This document shows, piece after piece, positions 1 through 8,675 of a stretch of 64,000 nt of DNA. The stretch is from the NCBI GenBank assembly GCA_963756575.1, contig CAVWOM010000011.1, positions 124,001 to 188,000 of the forward strand, read 5' to 3'. Position numbers and translations under genes: made by a program. Numbering within the stretch: position 1 is the first letter of the stretch; each line of letters opens with the position of its first letter. Below the pieces are notes generated by a model that was not told where the DNA came from, did no database searches, and saw only the letters and a program-made list of their open reading frames with translations. This DNA comes from Palsa-504 sp963756575. Its GTDB lineage: Bacteria > Actinomycetota > Actinomycetes > Streptosporangiales > Streptosporangiaceae.

Positions 1-1
1 C

Positions 2-550
2 CGGGAGCCGGTCAAGCACCTGGTGCTGGACGAGACCTCGATGGAAAAGGACGCCAAGCAGACCCTGGCCGACCTGTCGGTGGTGACGATCCGCTCGGTC
101 CGCCAGCCGGTGGGGTCGCTGTCCGGCGGCCAGCGCCAGGCCGTCGCGGTGGCCCGGGCCGTGCTGCGCCAGGCCCAGCTCGTCATCATGGACGAGCCGA
201 CAGCGGCGCTCGGCGTCACCCAGACCCGCGTCGTGCTCGAGCTCATCCAGCGGCTGAAGAGCCAGAAGATCTCGGTCATCGTGATCTCGCACAACCTGAC
301 CGACGTCTTCTCGGTCGCGGACCGGATCGCCGTGCTGCGCCTGGGCCGCGTGGTCGCGACCGGGCCCAAGTCGCGGTTCGACGCCGAGTCCATCGTCGAC
401 CTCATGACCACCGGCACGTCCAGGCGACTCGCCCGTGAATCGGACGCCGAGCCGGCCACTGACCCGGCGACCGAGCCGGCCACCGGGCCGGCCACCGATC
501 CGGCGGGCGAGCCGGCCCAGCACTCATCAGGGGGCTCCAGTGAGCACTGA
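2..550 (+). CDS. Sugar ABC importer ATP-binding protein, C-terminal part
   Basis: The reading frame is open from the window edge, so only the second half of the ATPase is present. It keeps the ABC signature LSGGQ, a Walker B strand ending IMDEPTAAL and the H-loop SHNL, in the order expected for the C-terminal nucleotide-binding domain of ribose/xylose-type importers. The last 40 residues are a low-complexity tail of PATxPAT-like repeats, not part of the fold. It overlaps the permease gene by 11 nt and would energise that permease at the membrane. Xylose is a guess based on the permease; the binding protein is outside the window. Confidence 0.9.
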   Translation, partial: REPVKHLVLDETSMEKDAKQTLADLSVVTIRSVRQPVGSLSGGQRQAVAVARAVLRQAQLVIMDEPTAALGVTQTRVVLELIQRLKSQKISVIVISHNLTDVFSVADRIAVLRLGRVVATGPKSRFDAESIVDLMTTGTSRRLARESDAEPATDPATEPATGPATDPAGEPAQHSSGGSSEH

Positions 551-1850
551 CGTCCAGCCACCGTCCGACGCGGCCGAAGCCGACGAACTCGAGGCCGCCG
601 AGGCGGTCGCGACCGCCGCACCCGAGGTCATCGCGGACTCACTGGGCGACTACGTCAAGATCTGGGCCGTCCGGGTCCGCGGCGGCGAGAGCGGCGTGCT
701 GCCGGTGGTGCTCGGCCTGGTCGCCATCGTCGTCTACTTCCAGGTCCGCAACTCCCTGTTCCTGTCCGCGGGCAACCTGGTCAACCTGATGACCCAGGCG
801 GCCTGGATCGTGACGCTCGGCATGGCCGAGGTCTTCGTGCTGCTGCTCGGCGAGATCGACCTGTCCATCGGGTTCTCCTCCGTGATCGGCGCGACCTTCA
901 CCCTGTGGCTGCTGGTGCCGCCGAACCCGGCCCCGTGGCCGCTGGCCGTGCTGGTCGGGCTGGCCTTCCCGGCGCTGTTCGCCGCGGTCCAGGCCGTGAT
1001 CATCACCCGGCTGCGGCTGCCGTCCTTCGTGGTCACGCTGGCCGGCCAGCTGGCCGGCCTCGGCCTGCTGCTGTACATCATGGACCAGGCCGCCCCCAAC
1101 GGCGGCGGCACTATCCGGCTCTACAGCAGCACGCTGTCCGACATCGAGGGCGGCGCGATGAGCCCGCTCACCGGCTGGATCGTCATGGTCGTGGCCGTGG
1201 CGGTGGCCGGGACGCTGTTCGCGATCCGCGACGGCCGCCGGCGGGCCAGCAAGCTGGCCGCCCCGCCGCTCAGCGTGACCATCTTGAAGGTGGTCGTGAT
1301 GGCGATCGCGGGCGTGGCCGTGGTCCTGGTCGGCAACACCAACCGCGGGGCCGGCTTCACCGTGCTGCGCGGCGTGCCGTGGGTGGTCCTGGTCATCCTG
1401 ATCGTGCTGGTCGCCTGGAGCTTCCTGCTCGGCCGGACCCGGTTCGGCCGGTACGTCTACGCGATCGGCGGCAACGCCGAGGCAGCCCGCCGGGCCGGCA
1501 TCAACCTGAACCGGGTCCGGGTCATCGCGTTCACGCTGGGCGGCCTGACCGCGGGCATCATGGGCATCATCTTCGCCTCCTACCTCGGCTCGGTCTCCAC
1601 CGGCGTCCAGGGCGGGCAGAACGTGCTGTACGCCGTGGCCGCCGCCGTCATCGGCGGGACCAGCCTGTTCGGCGGGCGCGGGCGGATGCTCGGCGCGGTC
1701 CTCGGCGGGGTCATCGTCGCGGTGATCTACAACGGCCTGGAACTGCTCGGCCTCGGCGCCGCGTCCCAGAACATCTGGACCGCCGCCGTGCTGCTCGCCG
1801 CCGTCACCATCGACACCGTAGCCCGCCGCAGTAGCAGGTCCAACGCCTGA
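540..1850 (+). CDS. Sugar ABC importer permease (XylH/RbsC family)
   Basis: A 436-residue polytopic membrane protein of the ribose/xylose/galactose permease family (BPD_transp_2). The GTG at 540 is chosen because it overlaps the upstream stop and gives an N-terminus of normal length; the open frame extends back to 435 only as a shadow of the Pro/Ala-rich tail of the ATPase. Family marks include LLGEIDLSIG in the first half and the EAA-like segment YAIGGNAEAARRAGIN before the last helices. A longer central loop of about 60 residues is as in XylH-type permeases. It forms the channel of the importer with the preceding ATPase. Confidence 0.9.
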   Translation: MSTDVQPPSDAAEADELEAAEAVATAAPEVIADSLGDYVKIWAVRVRGGESGVLPVVLGLVAIVVYFQVRNSLFLSAGNLVNLMTQAAWIVTLGMAEVFVLLLGEIDLSIGFSSVIGATFTLWLLVPPNPAPWPLAVLVGLAFPALFAAVQAVIITRLRLPSFVVTLAGQLAGLGLLLYIMDQAAPNGGGTIRLYSSTLSDIEGGAMSPLTGWIVMVVAVAVAGTLFAIRDGRRRASKLAAPPLSVTILKVVVMAIAGVAVVLVGNTNRGAGFTVLRGVPWVVLVILIVLVAWSFLLGRTRFGRYVYAIGGNAEAARRAGINLNRVRVIAFTLGGLTAGIMGIIFASYLGSVSTGVQGGQNVLYAVAAAVIGGTSLFGGRGRMLGAVLGGVIVAVIYNGLELLGLGAASQNIWTAAVLLAAVTIDTVARRSSRSNA

Positions 1851-1912
1851 AACGTTACGCAATTACCGACGACCCGGGTGCATGCCCACCTCGCGATGGG
1901 CAGATACCCCGT

Positions 1913-2476
1913 ATGCGCCTTCCTGTTCTGTCCTCCGAGGAGATGACCCCCGAGCAGGTGGACCTGTACCGGGAGATCCTGGGCGGCCCACGCGGCCAGG
2001 GCCCGCGCGCGGTGCTGCTTTCCAGCGGCGACGCGGGCCTGGCCGGGCCGTTCAACGCGATGCTGTACGCACCGCCCGTGGGGCATGCCCTGCAGGACCT
2101 CGGCGTGGCCATCAGGTTCCGCACCGAGCTGGCCCCCCGGATCAGGGAGATGGCGATCCTGGTCGTGGCCCAGGCCTGGGACAGCGCCTACGAGCGCGAC
2201 TCGCACGAGCCGATCGGGCGCGAAGCCGGCCTCACCGAGGCCGAGCTCGAGGCGCTGCGCACCGGCGCCGATCCCGCCTTCACCGAAAAGGAAGAGCAGG
2301 TCGCCTACACCGTCGTCCGGGCCCTGACCGGCCCCGACGCCGACCTGAACGACGAGCAGTACGACACCGCCGTCGCCGTCCTCGGCCAGCAAGCCCTAGT
2401 CGAGCTCTCCAGCCTGGTCGGCTACTACGCCACCCTGGCCCTCCAGCTACGCATCTTCCGCGTCCCCGCCCCCTGA
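1913..2476 (+). CDS. Carboxymuconolactone decarboxylase-family protein
   Basis: 187 residues with the CMD/AhpD-like helical fold: the central segment RIREMAILVVAQAWDSAYERDSH matches the usual family helix (quoted in part, residues about 78-98). The catalytic CxxC of AhpD peroxidase relatives is absent, so this is a gamma-carboxymuconolactone decarboxylase-like subgroup protein rather than a peroxidase. The substrate cannot be told. The ATG at 1913 lacks an obvious Shine-Dalgarno sequence, so translation may be leaderless. It stands alone between the importer and a bidirectional-looking hairpin. Confidence 0.8.
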   Translation: MRLPVLSSEEMTPEQVDLYREILGGPRGQGPRAVLLSSGDAGLAGPFNAMLYAPPVGHALQDLGVAIRFRTELAPRIREMAILVVAQAWDSAYERDSHEPIGREAGLTEAELEALRTGADPAFTEKEEQVAYTVVRALTGPDADLNDEQYDTAVAVLGQQALVELSSLVGYYATLALQLRIFRVPAP

Positions 2477-2540
2477 CCCCGCGGCAGCCGAGCCCACCGG
2501 GACGGTGCGCTCGGGCGAGACGGGCGCGGACAGGCGGTTA

Positions 2541-2584
2541 GACAGCTCCGGTACCTGGGAGTGGGAGCCGGTACCGGAGCTGTC
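2541..2584 (+). terminator. Strong hairpin after the CMD gene
   Basis: Perfect 15-bp inverted repeat GACAGCTCCGGTACC / GGTACCGGAGCTGTC with a 14-nt loop, between the CMD stop and the GntR promoter. There is no T-tract, which is normal for high-GC terminators. Its symmetry would also let it serve as an operator. Confidence 0.6.
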
Positions 2585-2604
2585 ATTCCCCCCTGTGGGA
2601 TCCA

Positions 2605-2675
2605 CGTACGACCTTACCAGACCAGATCAGACCAGTCCAGAACAGATACGTACTCTGGTCGATCTTGGTCTGCTA
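2605..2675 (+). promoter_or_regulatory. Repeated AGACCAG/CTGGTC motifs before gntR-like gene
   Basis: The 80 bp before the regulator start hold AGACCAGATCAGACCAG (direct repeat) followed by its inverse CTGGTC twice (TCTGGTCGATC and TTGGTCTGCT). Such clustered dyads next to a GntR gene suggest an autoregulatory operator. This is an inference from layout only. Confidence 0.45.
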
Positions 2676-2685
2676 AGTTGATCTC

Positions 2686-2931
2686 GTGGCCGAACTTATG
2701 GCGGTTGATCCGCATTTGCCGCAACCGGCGTATCAGCAGCTCGCGGCCATCCTCGCCGGCCGGATCCGGGCCGGGGAGTGGGCCCGCGGCCCGCTGCCCG
2801 CGGTCAAGACCCTGCAGCGGGACTACGCCGTAGGCCGCGATACGGTGCTGCACGCGCTGCGGTTGCTCCGCGACGACGGCCTGATCTTCACCGTGTCCAA
2901 GCGCGGCAGCTACGTCAGCCCGCCGCCCTGA
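2686..2931 (+). CDS. Minimal GntR-family winged-helix regulator
   Basis: 81 residues that make up little more than the GntR DNA-binding domain: AYQQLAAILAGRIRAGEW, then the recognition region LQRDYAVGRDTVLHALRLLRDDG, then the wing ending KRGSYVSPP. No effector domain follows, so it may respond to a partner or act as a constitutive repressor. GTG start at 2686. The repeated motifs directly upstream are the likely operator. The regulated gene is probably itself and possibly the DMT permease 41 nt downstream. Confidence 0.8.
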   Translation: MAELMAVDPHLPQPAYQQLAAILAGRIRAGEWARGPLPAVKTLQRDYAVGRDTVLHALRLLRDDGLIFTVSKRGSYVSPPP

Positions 2932-2972
2932 TCCCGCTACCGGCCGGTCATGGCAGCGGCTAGGATACGGCA

Positions 2973-3836
2973 GTGGTATCGGTTTTGTTCGCGCTGCTCA
3001 CGGCCTTGTTCAACGGGCTGGCTTCCGTGTTGCAGCGGATGGCCGCCTCGACCGCCCCGGCCGCCAAGGCGCTGCACCTGTCCCTGTTCGGCTACCTGAT
3101 CAGGCACAAGGTCTGGCTGGCCGGCATCGGCATGGTCATCCTCGCCTCGGTGTGCCAGGCGACCGCGCTGGCCACCGGCCCGGTGGCCCTGGTCCAGCCC
3201 ATCTTCATCATCGAGCTTCCGTTCACCCTGCTGGTGGCGAGCAAGCTGGCCCACCGCAAGCTGCCGCGGATGACCTGGTACGCCGTCGGCCTGGTCACGG
3301 TCGCCCTCGGCGCCGGGCTCGCCGCCGCCGCGCCGTCCGGCGGCGGCGACTACGCCCCGATCCGGGTCTGGGTGCTGACCCTGATCGTCACCGCCGTCTT
3401 CGAGGCGGTCCTCATCACCATCGGCGTCCGGGCCGGGGGCAACGCCCGTGCCGCCACGTTCGGCCTGGCCGCCGCCTGCGGCTACGCGCTCACCGCGACG
3501 CTGATGAAGAGCGCGGTATCGACCCTGGACCAGCACGGCTTCGTCGCGTTCCTCAGCACCTGGGAGCTGTACGGGACCGCGGTCGCCGGGGTCGGCGCGC
3601 TGTTCCTGCTGCAGAACGCCCTGCAGGCCGCTCGCTGGTGGCCGTCCAGCCGCCGCTCACCCTGGGTGACGCGCTCATCAGCGCGTGCTACGGGGTCACC
3701 GTCTTCGGTGAGGACATCCAGACCGGCGGCTGGCTGCTCGCCGCCGAGGTCGTCGCCGTCATCGCCGTCGCCATCGGCTGCATCGAACTGTCCCGCTCGC
3801 TGGCCATGGTCCACGTGGCCACGCCCGCGGAGTTAG
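2973..3836 (+). pseudogene. DMT-family (EamA-like) permease, frameshifted
   Basis: Residues 1-220 read as a multi-helix DMT permease (GPVALVQPIFIIELPFTLL is characteristic). Near base 3630 the frame is lost inside the loop after LFLLQNALQA, and the rest of the protein (SLVAVQPPLTLGDALIS through IGCIELSRSL) continues in the next frame, consistent with a one-base deletion in a GGC codon. The shifted frame then runs into the next gene without a clear stop. Either an inactivated gene or a sequence error; the upstream half shows normal codon use. Confidence 0.75.
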
Positions 3837-3839
3837 CCC

Positions 3840-4616
3840 GTGCCGCTCGCGCTGACCGGATCCCTGGCCGCCGTCGGCCTGCTGGCGGGCTGGCCCCAGC
3901 GCGCGCTCATCGTCCGCCTGGCCGTCCCGTCCAAGCCGCCGCACCCCGCCGCCCAGCCAGCCCCCGCCGCCCCGCCGTCGCCTGACCTCCGGCCCCCGGG
4001 CGAGCGGCCCCCGGGCGAGCGGCCCCCGGGCGAGCGGCCCCCGGGCGAGCGAACCGCGCGGGCCCGCCTGCCCGCACTGTTCCCGGGCTGCGTGACCGCG
4101 ATCTTGTTCGGTGCGCTCGCGGCCCGCGTCCCGGGCGGCCTGGTCCTGGCCGCGGCCTGCTGGCTGGCCGCCTGCGCGGTCCCGCTGGCCTTCGTCGACG
4201 CCATCGTCAGCCGCCTGCCCAACCCGCTCACCGCGGCCGCCTACGCGGGTACCGTCGTGCTCCTGCTGCTGGCCGCCGCCGTTGGTGACCAAGGGGCCTC
4301 CTGGGCCGCCCTGCCGCGGGCCGTGCTCGGCGGGTTCGCGCTGCCCGGCTTCTACCTGCTCATCGTCATCATCAGCCCGTCCGGGATGAGCCTGGGCGAC
4401 GTCAAGCTGGCGGCGAGCCTGGGCGCGCTGCTGGGCTGGTTCGGCTGGCGGGTGCTGATCGCGGGCGGAGCCGCCGGTTTCCTGCTCGGCGGCCTAGCCG
4501 GCCTCGCCCTGCTGGCCGGAGGGCGGGCCGGCCGCAAGCAGCTCATCCCGTTCGGCCCCTTCATGATCGTCGGCGCGGTCCTGGCCGTGCTCGCCTGGCC
4601 TCGCCTGGGCCCCTAG
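3840..4616 (+). CDS. Type IV prepilin peptidase (A24 family)
   Basis: 258-residue membrane aspartyl protease that cleaves prepilin leaders. Both active-site regions are visible: FVDAIVSRLPN (first Asp) and GMSLGDVKLAASLG (second Asp in GxGD-like context), followed by the usual IPFGPFMIVGA end. The N-terminal zinc/methylase domain of PilD is missing, as in other actinobacterial short forms (Tad/Flp type). Between helices 1 and 2 lies a cytosolic RPPGE repeat not found in the family core. No pilin gene is nearby. The GTG at 3840 overlaps the tail of the damaged permease. Confidence 0.85.
   Translation: MPLALTGSLAAVGLLAGWPQRALIVRLAVPSKPPHPAAQPAPAAPPSPDLRPPGERPPGERPPGERPPGERTARARLPALFPGCVTAILFGALAARVPGGLVLAAACWLAACAVPLAFVDAIVSRLPNPLTAAAYAGTVVLLLLAAAVGDQGASWAALPRAVLGGFALPGFYLLIVIISPSGMSLGDVKLAASLGALLGWFGWRVLIAGGAAGFLLGGLAGLALLAGGRAGRKQLIPFGPFMIVGAVLAVLAWPRLGP
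3990..4049 (+). repeat. Four tandem 15-bp units coding RPPGE
   Basis: Unit CGGCCCCCGGGCGAG four times in perfect array inside the prepilin peptidase gene, coding (RPPGE)x4. The identity of the units points to recent slippage expansion; a multiple of three keeps the frame. Confidence 0.9.
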
Positions 4617-4693
4617 CCGCCCGGTGGTAGATGTTCACGTACCGCCGATGAGTGAAGCCGGCCCCATGGCGACGGCCGCGCGGGCGGGCCACC

Positions 4694-5395
4694 ATGGACG
4701 GCATGGAAAGCGTCCCGAATGCTCTGCTGCCACGGCGCCTCGGCTGGGCCGCACTGTTCCCGGTCGTGCTGTGCCTGTGCGTCGTGTGCTGGGGGGAGCG
4801 CCCGTGGACCGGGTCCGTGGTTCTCGGCGCCGTGGTCGTCGTGCTGCTGGCTCCGGCGGTCGCCGCGGATCTGCTGGCGCTGGCCCTGATCGGTTTCGCG
4901 TCCGTCGCGTTCGCCCTGTCCCTGCGCAGCAGCCCGCTGCCGTCGGGCTCACCCACGACGGCCGGCTACCCGCTGCACCGGCTGGTCTACGGCCTCGGCT
5001 GGCATCCGGTGGACCTCGGGGCCGGGCTCGTGCTGCTGGCCTTCGGGACGTGGCTGGTGCCGCGCACCGTCGGTGCCCGCTCCGGGCTGACCCGGCGTAA
5101 TACCGAGCTGCTGGCCCGGGTGCGGCGGCTGACCGTCACCCGGGTGGATGCCGTCGACACGGCCGCGGCCGAACTGCGCCGGATCGAACGCGACCTGCAC
5201 GACGGGGCGCAGGCGCGGATGGTCGCGCTGGGTATCTCGCTGCGGTCCATGGAGCCTTTGATCAGGACCAACCCGGACGCCGCGGTGGCGCTGGCGGCCG
5301 AGACGCGGGAAGGCTCGGCCCAGGCGCTGGCGGAGCTGCGGGCCCTGGTGTGCGGGCCGACCATCGTGGTGATCGAGGTGCCGTGCGGGTCGTGA
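4694..5395 (+). pseudogene. Sensor histidine kinase lacking its ATPase domain
   Basis: A membrane-anchored HisKA_3 sensor: N-terminal helices, then the dimerisation/phosphoacceptor segment RRIERDLHDGAQARMVALG with the phospho-His. After ELRALV the protein jumps straight to GPTIVVIEVPCGS, which resembles the normal extreme C-terminus of such kinases. The whole HATPase_c region (about 120-130 residues) is therefore missing by an in-frame internal deletion. Start uncertain (ATG 4694 or 4703). It overlaps the response regulator start at 5383. Without ATP binding it cannot phosphorylate itself, so it is either dead or a substrate/phosphatase remnant. Confidence 0.75.
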
Positions 5396-6028
5396 TCGCC
5401 GAAGACCTGTACCTGCTCCGGGAAGGCATGGCCAGCCTGCTCAAGGGGCACGGCTTCGACGTCGCCGAAGCCGTCGGCGACGGCCCGTCGCTGCTGGCGG
5501 CGCTGACCGGCCAGCGGCCGGATGTGGCGATCGTCGACGTCCGGCTTCCCCCGTCCTATACCGACGAGGGCCTGCGGGCGGCGCTGGCCGCGCGGCGTCA
5601 GGTGCCGGGACTGCCCGTCTTGATCCTCTCGACCCATGTCGAGCGGCTGTACGCCCGGGAACTGCTCGCCGATCAGGCGGGCGGGGTGGGCTACCTGCTC
5701 AAGGACCGGGTGTTCACCGACGAGCAGTTCACCGACGCGCTCCGCACGGTGGCCCGCGGCGGCACGATCATGGACCCCGAGGTCGTCGCGAAACTGCTGG
5801 CCAGGCAGTCCGGCCAGGCGCCGGTGGCCCGGCTCACCGACCGGGAACGCGCAGGTGCTCGCGCTGATGGCCGAGGGCCGGTCCAACAGCGCGATCGCCC
5901 AGCGCCTGGTCGTTTCGGAGCGGGCGGTCAGCAAGCACTGCACCAGCATCTTCGCCAAGCTCGACCTGCCGCCCTCCGACGACGACAACCGCCGCGTCCT
6001 GGCCGTCCTGGCCTACCTCGACTCCTGA
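5383..6028 (+). pseudogene. NarL/FixJ-type response regulator, frameshifted before its HTH
   Basis: The receiver domain is intact from the GTG at 5383 (VRVVIAEDLYLLREG; phospho-acceptor in AIVDVRLPP; Lys in YLLKDR). At about base 5851, after LTDRER, the frame is lost; the LuxR-type HTH (VLALMAEGRSNSAIAQRLVVSERAVSKH and on to LAYLDS) continues in the next frame and stops at 6028. One extra base in GAACGCGCAGGTG explains it. As read, the protein would lack its DNA-binding domain. Together with the deleted kinase upstream, the whole two-component system looks inactive. Confidence 0.75.
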
Positions 6029-6050
6029 GACGCCGAGCCCCGCCCGAACC

Positions 6051-6779
6051 TCATCGTATGTAGACGGGCTCGCCGGGGATCTTGATCAGGGTGTGGAAGA
6101 AGGCGGCGATGTCCATCGGGATCCGGACGCAGCCGTGCGAGACGGGCGCCAGCGGCACGTCGGTGTCGCCGTGGATGGCGTACGCGGTGCCGATGAAGAA
6201 CGACGGGTTGTACATCTCGCCGAGCGGCACGTGCACCCAGCCGCGCATGAACACGACCATGTGGTAGTTGCCGGTCGGGGTGATCGCGACGCCGCAGCCG
6301 CCGCCGGGGGAGCAGTAAGAGTAGTGGCCGCCGGTCGACACGTGGCTGATGAGCTGCACCTTGTTGTTGCGCCACAGGACCAGCGTCTCGCGGGACAGGT
6401 TGACCTCGATCCGGTTGGCCCCGCCGTGCGAGACCAGCGGCCGCGGCGCCTTCGGGTGGGCCAGCGCCCACCTCATCGCGCTGTCCACGTAGTCGTGCGG
6501 CGCCAGCCCCTGGACCTCGTAGAACGCCCACACGGCCTCGAGCGTGCTGGTGCCGAAGCTCCCGTCGATCGAGCCCGGGTAGTACTTCAGCGCCGCCAGC
6601 CGGCGCTGCAGCGCCTTGACCGACGACCCCTTGGAGCCGACCTGCACAGCGCTGGCCGGCGCCGAGCGAGCCGCGGCCGCGGATCTAGCCGCGGGTGCCG
6701 CGGGAGAGGCCCAGGCCGCGGTAGGCACGGCCACCCCGATGACCGGCACGAGCAGCAAAGACAACCACAGACGTCGCAT
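6051..6779 (-). CDS. Secreted L,D-transpeptidase with peptidoglycan-binding domain
   Basis: Forms 3-3 cross-links in peptidoglycan outside the membrane. The ATG at 6779 is preceded by GGAGG and gives a signal peptide (MRRLWLSLLLVPVIGVAV, cleavage near AWA). A PG_binding_1 domain follows (SSVKALQRRLAALKYYPGSIDGSFG), then a YkuD catalytic domain with HGDTDVPLAPVSHGCVRIP containing the catalytic Cys. The domain ends right at the C-terminus. An in-frame start at 6812 would put charged residues before the signal and is rejected. It stands alone, convergent with the damaged response regulator. Confidence 0.9.
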   Translation of the reverse strand: MRRLWLSLLLVPVIGVAVPTAAWASPAAPAARSAAAARSAPASAVQVGSKGSSVKALQRRLAALKYYPGSIDGSFGTSTLEAVWAFYEVQGLAPHDYVDSAMRWALAHPKAPRPLVSHGGANRIEVNLSRETLVLWRNNKVQLISHVSTGGHYSYCSPGGGCGVAITPTGNYHMVVFMRGWVHVPLGEMYNPSFFIGTAYAIHGDTDVPLAPVSHGCVRIPMDIAAFFHTLIKIPGEPVYIR

Positions 6780-6923
6780 CCCCGAACCTCCGCGAGAGTC
6801 TCGGGGCAGCATGATTTGTCACCCCGCTAACCGCTTGATACCCCAACAGTAGATCTTGGTAATCCCTGCGGCCCACGACGGACATATCTCGATCTGATAG
6901 CGGCCCCGGTCATCCCGCCGAGA

Positions 6924-7226
6924 TCACGGCCCGCGGGTACAGCTCAGCGCGGTACGGACGCGGGCCAGCTCACCCGTTCGGTCCGCGAAGACTGCCCCGC
7001 CGGTCACCTCGGCCAGCTTCTGCCACGGCGTCCCCAGCCAGTCCGGTACGGTCGCCCCGTCCCGGGGATCGAAGCCGAGCCGCCGCCTCAGCCAGCCGCC
7101 CAGGCCGAAAACCTCCACCCGGTGCCGCGCCCCGCCGCCCGGGTCCCGGGTAACGTCGAATCTAACCCCATACCCGCCGAACGAGTCCGGCAACCGCCTC
7201 GCCATCACCTCGTCCGCCAGCATCAC
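6924..7226 (-). pseudogene. DUF4037 fragment
   Basis: 100 residues that read like an internal part of a DUF4037 (nucleotidyltransferase-like) protein: HRVEVFGLGGWLRRRLGFDP, DWLGTPWQKLAEVTGGAVF and GELARVRTALS. The N-terminal nucleotidyltransferase motif region (GRGSE...STDHDWG in the family, from memory) and the C-terminal half are absent. The fragment begins exactly where another truncated gene ends (SRPBCC fragment upstream), which suggests a deletion that joined two genes. Not expected to be functional. Confidence 0.6.
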
Positions 7227-7357
7227 CGCGACCCGCGTACTTCAGCCCTGCTTCCCATCCACCGCACAAAATGGCCTGGGTCAACGAGATACGGGAACAC
7301 GTCCGCCGGCGCGGCCGGGACGCGGACGGTCACCTCAACCGGGGCAATGGCAGTCAT
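7223..7357 (-). pseudogene. N-terminal fragment of an SRPBCC/AHSA1-family gene
   Basis: A 44-residue reading frame on the minus strand (VEVTVRVPAAPADVFPYLVD, then FVRWMGSRAEV) matches the first third of START-like AHSA1 proteins and then stops. The expected DPRPGG strand and the rest of the domain are missing. Its stop overlaps the first codons of the DUF4037 fragment. An in-frame upstream start at 7363 is possible. Confidence 0.5.
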
Positions 7358-7370
7358 GACCATACCGACA

Positions 7371-8675
7371 CTAGACCGCCTCATTTCTGGGCGGTTCGTC
7401 TCCGGGCGGCCCGGCGGCCAGCCCGAATACCGTCACCGCACAGGCGACCAGGGCCGCCGCCCCCAGCCCCTGCGCCCAGGCCGGCGGCGCGAAGACCAGC
7501 AATCCGGCCCCCGCGACCAGGGTGACCCCGGCGAACGCCGCCGCCAGCCGCGACCGCGCCGCGCCTGAGCCCCGCGCAGCCGAGGCCGTCTCCGGAGAAC
7601 CGGCAACCGCAGCCCCGGCCGCCCGCGACACCTCAGGGGCATCCTCCGTCACAGCAGTATCCAGTCGCCCCCGCAGCACCAGCGAGTACAGCAAGCCCAG
7701 CGACGGCACCAAGATCACGGCGCCGGCCCCGACCGCCACGATGGTGGCGATCAGCGTCTCCCGCCCCGCCGCCGCCTGCGAAACCGTCAGGCCGGGCAGC
7801 ACCCGCGGCTCCTGGGCCGCGGCCCAGCCCGCGATGACCGCCGCCACCGCCAGCGCGGCCGACGCCCGCGCCAAGCCGAAACGGTCAAGCCACACCAGCA
7901 CCATCGTCACCACCCCGGCCAGCGCGCTCGCCACTACCAGGGCCAGCCCGAGACCGGAGCTCAGGCCGTGCCACAGCGCCGGCGCCTCGGCCCGTATCAC
8001 CAGCAGCCCGGCCAGGGCCAGCAGCCCGGCGACGACGCCCGCGCCCAGCGCCCGGATGCGGAAGTCGTGTACCAGCGCCCGCATCGACTGACGACGGGCG
8101 TCGGCGGCCAGGTAGACGGCGGCGAGGTAGCCGGAGAAGGCGACGGCGAGCACCCCGGCCAGCACCGAGACCGGGTTCAGCCACGAAGAGAACAGCCCCC
8201 CGCGGGCGTTGCCCACCGGCACCCGCCCGGTCGCGATCGCGCCGATCACGGTGGCCAGCGCGAACGGCGTGAGCACCGAGGACAGCGCGAACAGCCGCTC
8301 CACCAGGCGCACGCCGCGCTCCTCCCCGCTTCCGGAGGCACTGCCGCCGAACTGGCTCCGCAGCGCGTAGGCGGTGCCCCGGAAGATGATCCCGATCGCG
8401 GCGATCAGCAACGGCACCGCCAGCGTCGAGACGATGGAGCCGAACGCGACCGGAAAGCACGTCCAGGCCACCGTCAGCACGAAGATGAGCCAAACGTGAT
8501 TGGCCTCCCACACCGGACCGATGGCGTGCCTGGTGTGGTCCCGCGTCACGGTCGCCCCGGCCTGCCCGCCCCCGGGTATCAGCGTCCACAGCCCCGCGCC
8601 GAAGTCGGCTCCGGACAGCACCGTGTAGGCGGTGATGCCGAGCAGGATGAACACCATCGGCACGTCAGCCAGCAT
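7371..8675 (-). CDS. cydB: Cytochrome bd-type quinol oxidase subunit II
   Basis: 434-residue membrane subunit of the bd oxidase, which reduces oxygen to water with quinol electrons without pumping protons. N-terminal helix FILLGITAYTVLSGADFGAGL and the segment HAIGPVWEANHVWLIFVLTVAW are diagnostic. It is longer than usual (family about 340-380) through a Ser/Ala-rich linker after the eighth helix and one or two extra hydrophobic helices at the C-terminus. It overlaps cydA by 11 nt and is co-transcribed with it. No cydC/cydD follows. Confidence 0.9.
   Translation of the reverse strand: MLADVPMVFILLGITAYTVLSGADFGAGLWTLIPGGGQAGATVTRDHTRHAIGPVWEANHVWLIFVLTVAWTCFPVAFGSIVSTLAVPLLIAAIGIIFRGTAYALRSQFGGSASGSGEERGVRLVERLFALSSVLTPFALATVIGAIATGRVPVGNARGGLFSSWLNPVSVLAGVLAVAFSGYLAAVYLAADARRQSMRALVHDFRIRALGAGVVAGLLALAGLLVIRAEAPALWHGLSSGLGLALVVASALAGVVTMVLVWLDRFGLARASAALAVAAVIAGWAAAQEPRVLPGLTVSQAAAGRETLIATIVAVGAGAVILVPSLGLLYSLVLRGRLDTAVTEDAPEVSRAAGAAVAGSPETASAARGSGAARSRLAAAFAGVTLVAGAGLLVFAPPAWAQGLGAAALVACAVTVFGLAAGPPGDEPPRNEAV

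Noticed and set aside
639..1862. Long minus-strand open frame of 407 codons opposite the permease
   Set aside because: Composition is Gly/Asp/His/Arg-rich with no family motif; it is the GC-bias shadow of the permease gene.
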